NCBI GenBank assembly: GCA_002499705.1
Contig: DAMU01000046.1
Span: forward strand, 1 to 19,194
Reading direction: 5' to 3'
Source: Euryarchaeota archaeon UBA91
GTDB lineage: Archaea > Thermoplasmatota > Poseidoniia > Poseidoniales > Poseidoniaceae
Length of the DNA: 19,194 nt
Shown here: one piece after another, positions 16,107 through 19,194 of the stretch
How the letters are laid out: every line of letters starts with the position of its first letter
Position numbering within the stretch: the stretch's first letter is position 1
The notes under the pieces: model-generated
What the model was told of the DNA's origin: nothing
Databases searched by the model: none
What the model saw: only the letters and a program-made list of their open reading frames with translations
Translations under genes and position numbers: made by a program

Positions 16107-16117
16107 TTGAATATATA
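16107..16117 (+). promoter_or_regulatory. TATA box upstream of the TSP3-repeat protein gene
   Basis: TTGAATATATA is the strongest classical TATA box in the window, within the 115-nt gap after the 358-residue gene. A start of transcription about 27 nt after its centre falls near 16140, which would leave a leader of about 55 nt before ATG 16196. A second AT-rich stretch (TAATTTT, 16165-16171) is 28 nt before the ATG and is an alternative, leaderless promoter. Confidence 0.45.
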
Positions 16118-16195
16118 CTGTAACACATCGATAGTTAAGGTCTATAACCGAAACACTAAGTCGCTAATTTTGCACAGATGTGCATGGTGTTCAAA

Positions 16196-19194
16196 ATGTC
16201 TCTTAGTCACAACCAAATGGCCTACGCTGCAATCATCTCAACGTTGATTTTTGGCTCACTTTTTGTAGGGTTTTCTGGGTATTTTCAAACCAGTGAATCA
16301 ATTGGTGGTTTTGAAAGTGCTGCTGAAGAGGATTTAATCGGCTCAGGAACCTCTATTAGCGCTGCAACAGACACTGATGGAGATGGTCTTTCAGATTTAC
16401 TTGAATCAACTCAATATGGAACAGACCCTCAGTTAGCCGATACGGATTTTGACGGGATGAGTGACGGTTGGGAAGTCGACCACGGACTTAACCCGCTTGA
16501 TAATGGTGAGTCTGAAGATCTCCTCAACGACCCATCACAGGCTGAGGAAACCGACGATGCAAGTATCGAAAATGAAACCGATTCTTGGCCAGACCCGGAG
16601 CAAGGCCCGAATGGTGACCCAGATAACGATGGACTCACAAATCAACAAGAGCAAGAATTGGGGACCGACCCACAACGCTCAGACTCTGACAATGACGGAC
16701 TCAACGATCGCTGGGAATCAATGTATACACAAACTGTTCAAACTCCAGGTGGAGATGTCACCTTGTTCAATCCACTCAATGGGAACTGGGACTGCCTCTT
16801 ACTTGACCAAGCTATGGTTGATACATTAACCACATTTTATGATTCGGATGATGCCTTGCCTTCTTGGGATGAACTTGCAAATGCTCTCGGTTCGTATTCT
16901 TGCGACATGGTTCTAGATACCGATGAAGACGGTCTTCCGAATTTCCTTGAAGAAACATATGGAACCAATCCTGATGCACGTGACTCCGACATGGATTTGC
17001 TTGACGACATCGTCGAAATTGGTAATTTGACAGCAACGCTCCTTACTGGAGTTGGAGAAAACTGTAACGTTCCACTCCTCGACCCAATTGTCCGTGAATC
17101 ACCATTTGCTGGTGTCGAAAATTCATGGTTCTTGATGGACATGGACAACGATGGCCTACTCAACGGTCCTTCGGATTGGGACACCGATGGTGACGGTATG
17201 CCCGATGGATTCGAATTTTGTTATTCTAATGTTAACGACCACCCCCAGAACGATGCTTCAATGGTTTTGAACCCAGCGAATGCTTCTGACGGCTATGGAG
17301 ACTGGGACGAAGATGGCCTCAACAATTTCGAAGAATACCAAGTTGCTAATCTCTTTGGACCTACCAACTTTACTTCCCCTTGGCGACTTGACACCGATAT
17401 CGACGGAATGCCAGATGGTTGGGAATCAACAAACGGACTTCACCCACGCGATGGTGCTAACGGAAATCTGGATCCTGACCATGATGGTTGGGATGTTGAT
17501 GGAGATGGTGGTGTGTTTTACACCACACTGGACTCAACAACCATCGTCATTGGGATAGATGTCATCAAGGACCAATGGGTTGAAGCAAATGCAACTGTTG
17601 CTCGTGGACAAATCACCCTCGCTGGTGGTCAAAAGCAAACAATCGCAATGCTTGCCCCCGTATCCGGTTATGTCTACCAAATCAATGTCGCTGTTGGACA
17701 AGCTGTTGAATCAAGATTGTTTCAATGGATGGAAGTTGTTGAACCCGAAGAACAATTCACAAATCTGATGGAATACAACGCTCGTGACCGAGATGGCGAT
17801 GGTATCATTGACGGTAGGTCAACTGACCCGCTTAATCCTGACACTGATGGAGATGGTCTTTTGGATGGAATTGAAGTAATGGGTTGGGAAATCTTGGTTG
17901 TAAACAATGGTGTTATCAAAACCTGGGTCACTTCTGATCCTGGATTGTTCGATACTGATGAAGATGGCTTGTCGGATTATGATGAATTTGCCAATACCTG
18001 TGCTAGCGGTTCCAATGCCTCGAACCCCGACACTGATGGAGATGGTGAACTTGACCAAATCGAGGCTCTAACTGGATATTCATGGGAAGGAGTGGCTTAC
18101 TTCACAAGTCCGTGTATGTTTGATACAGACAACGATGGACTGGAAGATGGAGAGGAAGTCATTGCAGGAAAAGATAATTTCCTCACACATGCGAACAATT
18201 CAGATACTGACAATGATAGTTTAGTCGACGGAAATGAAGTTCTCTTCGTCCCTCGACCTTTCCAAAACCCTACCAACCCTCTGTTGAATGATACGGATTC
18301 TGATGGAATGCTTGATGGTTGGGAAATGCAGGTCAAATCAGCTGAAGATAACACCAATTCACACAGCCTATGGGTGGCAACCTCTTCTTGGCAACGTCCT
18401 GGATGTGTACCTTCTCAGAACAATGATTGTTCAATGGAAGCCGGTGGCTATGTTTGGCAAAATAATCTTGGTGGATTCGTAAATGAGAAGAAGTTCAGCG
18501 TTGCTGAAATGAATTTAACTGGGTTCGTTGTCCCGTTGAATGACTTCTGTAATTGTAACGGAAGATGGGCACTTGACCCTTCACTCGACTCTTTGAAAGA
18601 TGATACTTTCGATATCGATAACGATTCTCTTGCTAACGGTGCAGAGGCTCCAGATAAATGGAACACGAATCCAGTTGATGACGACACAGACGGTGATAAT
18701 TTACCAGATGGATGGGAAGTTTACTACTCCGGATTAGCACTTGAAAGTGGACTTGTTGACAACGGCTCTATCGATGCATACGGTGCTCGTGGCGTGATGG
18801 ACCCATCAATGCCAGACAGTGACCTTGATGGCATCATGGATGGTGAAGAAGACCCGGATAAAGATGGATTGAACCGTACTGGACTTATCAAAAAGTATTG
18901 CTCAGGATACAATGATTCTACCAACTCCGATTGTAACATCGACCCTGACACACCCGATGGTAAAAAATTCTACGACAACCTTGAAAATTATACCAATTTC
19001 GAGGAAAAGGAAAACGGTACGAACCCTATTACCAACGATACTGATGGCGATGGCTGGAACGATGGCCCTGAGGTCTATTACCAAGATCATGACGATGATG
19101 GAATGGCTACCGGGTGGGAATATCACTTCCAATTTGACCCTGATGATCCTGCAGACCGTATGATTGACACTGATGGTGATGGCCACGTGAACTA
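16196..19194 (+). CDS. Giant thrombospondin-type-3 repeat surface protein, partial (first ~1000 residues; continues past right edge)
   Basis: The frame is open from ATG 16196 to the end of the window, 999 full codons with no stop. Residues about 9-30 (AYAAIISTLIFGSLFVGFSG) are a hydrophobic signal or anchor helix. From residue 59 about two dozen Asp-rich calcium-binding loops of the form DTDGDGxxDGWE follow, the last starting at residue 991, often preceded by TDP or NP. Such TSP3 arrays form rigid calcium-loaded rods outside the cell. Residues about 438-528 are a non-repeat, beta-rich insert, and scattered Cys (for example 200 and 236) may form disulfides. NxS/T sites are frequent. ATG codons at 16178 and 16184 are also in frame; 16196 is chosen because GGTG lies 6 nt before it. 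Probably exported and cell-surface; the partner or role is unknown. Confidence 0.88.
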   Translation, partial: MSLSHNQMAYAAIISTLIFGSLFVGFSGYFQTSESIGGFESAAEEDLIGSGTSISAATDTDGDGLSDLLESTQYGTDPQLADTDFDGMSDGWEVDHGLNPLDNGESEDLLNDPSQAEETDDASIENETDSWPDPEQGPNGDPDNDGLTNQQEQELGTDPQRSDSDNDGLNDRWESMYTQTVQTPGGDVTLFNPLNGNWDCLLLDQAMVDTLTTFYDSDDALPSWDELANALGSYSCDMVLDTDEDGLPNFLEETYGTNPDARDSDMDLLDDIVEIGNLTATLLTGVGENCNVPLLDPIVRESPFAGVENSWFLMDMDNDGLLNGPSDWDTDGDGMPDGFEFCYSNVNDHPQNDASMVLNPANASDGYGDWDEDGLNNFEEYQVANLFGPTNFTSPWRLDTDIDGMPDGWESTNGLHPRDGANGNLDPDHDGWDVDGDGGVFYTTLDSTTIVIGIDVIKDQWVEANATVARGQITLAGGQKQTIAMLAPVSGYVYQINVAVGQAVESRLFQWMEVVEPEEQFTNLMEYNARDRDGDGIIDGRSTDPLNPDTDGDGLLDGIEVMGWEILVVNNGVIKTWVTSDPGLFDTDEDGLSDYDEFANTCASGSNASNPDTDGDGELDQIEALTGYSWEGVAYFTSPCMFDTDNDGLEDGEEVIAGKDNFLTHANNSDTDNDSLVDGNEVLFVPRPFQNPTNPLLNDTDSDGMLDGWEMQVKSAEDNTNSHSLWVATSSWQRPGCVPSQNNDCSMEAGGYVWQNNLGGFVNEKKFSVAEMNLTGFVVPLNDFCNCNGRWALDPSLDSLKDDTFDIDNDSLANGAEAPDKWNTNPVDDDTDGDNLPDGWEVYYSGLALESGLVDNGSIDAYGARGVMDPSMPDSDLDGIMDGEEDPDKDGLNRTGLIKKYCSGYNDSTNSDCNIDPDTPDGKKFYDNLENYTNFEEKENGTNPITNDTDGDGWNDGPEVYYQDHDDDGMATGWEYHFQFDPDDPADRMIDTDGDGHVN
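16370..18046 (+). repeat. Exact 18-bp DNA repeat inside the TSP3 array (three copies)
   Basis: GACACTGATGGAGATGGT occurs exactly at 16370-16387, 17840-17857 and 18029-18046, always in the same frame and coding for DTDGDG. The first two copies share three further bases. Identity at DNA level, where synonymous codons would be free to drift, suggests recent copying or gene conversion between repeats, or simply codon preference. Confidence 0.7.
16370..19194 (+). repeat. Array of about 24 thrombospondin-type-3 calcium-binding repeats
   Basis: The coding repeat is a 12-13 residue loop, DxDxDGxxDxxE, recurring at intervals of about 20-60 residues. Common variants are DTDGDGLSDLLE, DTDFDGMSDGWE, DSDNDGLNDRWE, DTDNDGLEDGEE and DTDGDNLPDGWE. 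The GWE ending is a frequent signature. Some loops are imperfect (DSDMDLLDDIVE, DTDNDSLVDGNE, DIDNDSLANGAE). The array is still running at the window edge. Confidence 0.85.

Noticed and set aside
16461..19186. Many short frames on both strands in the TSP3 region
   Set aside because: They are out-of-frame or antisense readings of the Asp-rich repeat (for example Ser/Pro/Val-rich minus-strand products).
1..19194. tRNA genes, CRISPR arrays, IS elements, attachment sites
   Set aside because: The gaps between genes are 243 nt or less, and I saw no cloverleaf, regularly spaced repeats or transposase motifs in them.

Overview
The window is a densely coded piece of what looks like an archaeal chromosome, most likely a marine Thermoplasmatota (Marine Group II/III-like) genome. 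The reasons are an archaeal-style valyl-tRNA synthetase, an archaeal-style serine hydroxymethyltransferase, a very large Asp-rich thrombospondin-type-3 repeat surface protein, few Shine-Dalgarno sites, and TATA-like boxes about 27 nt upstream of several start codons. The assignment is inferred from protein style and promoter layout; no rRNA or other phylogenetic marker is present. No tRNA, rRNA, IS element, CRISPR array or phage gene is visible, and no gap between genes exceeds about 250 nt.

Layout. A membrane protein gene runs off the left edge on the minus strand (1-342). Divergent from it are serA (441-1427, phosphoglycerate dehydrogenase) and then dinB (1671-2819, Y-family DNA polymerase). 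valS (valyl-tRNA synthetase) lies on the minus strand at 2820-5312, and its stop codon directly abuts the dinB stop. Divergent from valS starts a long plus-strand run: a 12-helix RND/MMPL-type exporter (5482-8646), an EVE-domain protein (8684-9160), a class I aminotransferase (9204-10421), an unrecognised 1052-residue membrane protein with a TPR-like middle (10472-13630), glyA (13681-14994), and an unrecognised 358-residue protein with an internal duplication resembling a V4R-type fold (15004-16080). After a 115-nt promoter region comes a giant TSP3-repeat protein, open at the right edge (16196-19194).

How the genes fit together. serA, the aminotransferase and glyA are compatible with serine/glycine/one-carbon and amino-nitrogen metabolism, but serA is separated from the others by dinB and valS, so this is a loose neighbourhood rather than a clear operon. 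Translation starts fall into two classes. Genes without a Shine-Dalgarno site (serA, dinB, EVE, glyA, and probably the 1052-residue gene) carry a TTSAAAG-like box centred 26-27 nt upstream of the ATG, as expected for leaderless mRNAs. Genes with a purine-rich ribosome site (valS, the left-edge gene, the 358-residue gene, and weakly the TSP3 gene) have room for a leader or follow closely on an upstream gene. This pattern supports the start codons chosen here. The most interesting unknowns are the 1052-residue membrane-TPR protein, the duplicated 358-residue protein encoded 9 nt after glyA, and the -27 box pattern itself.
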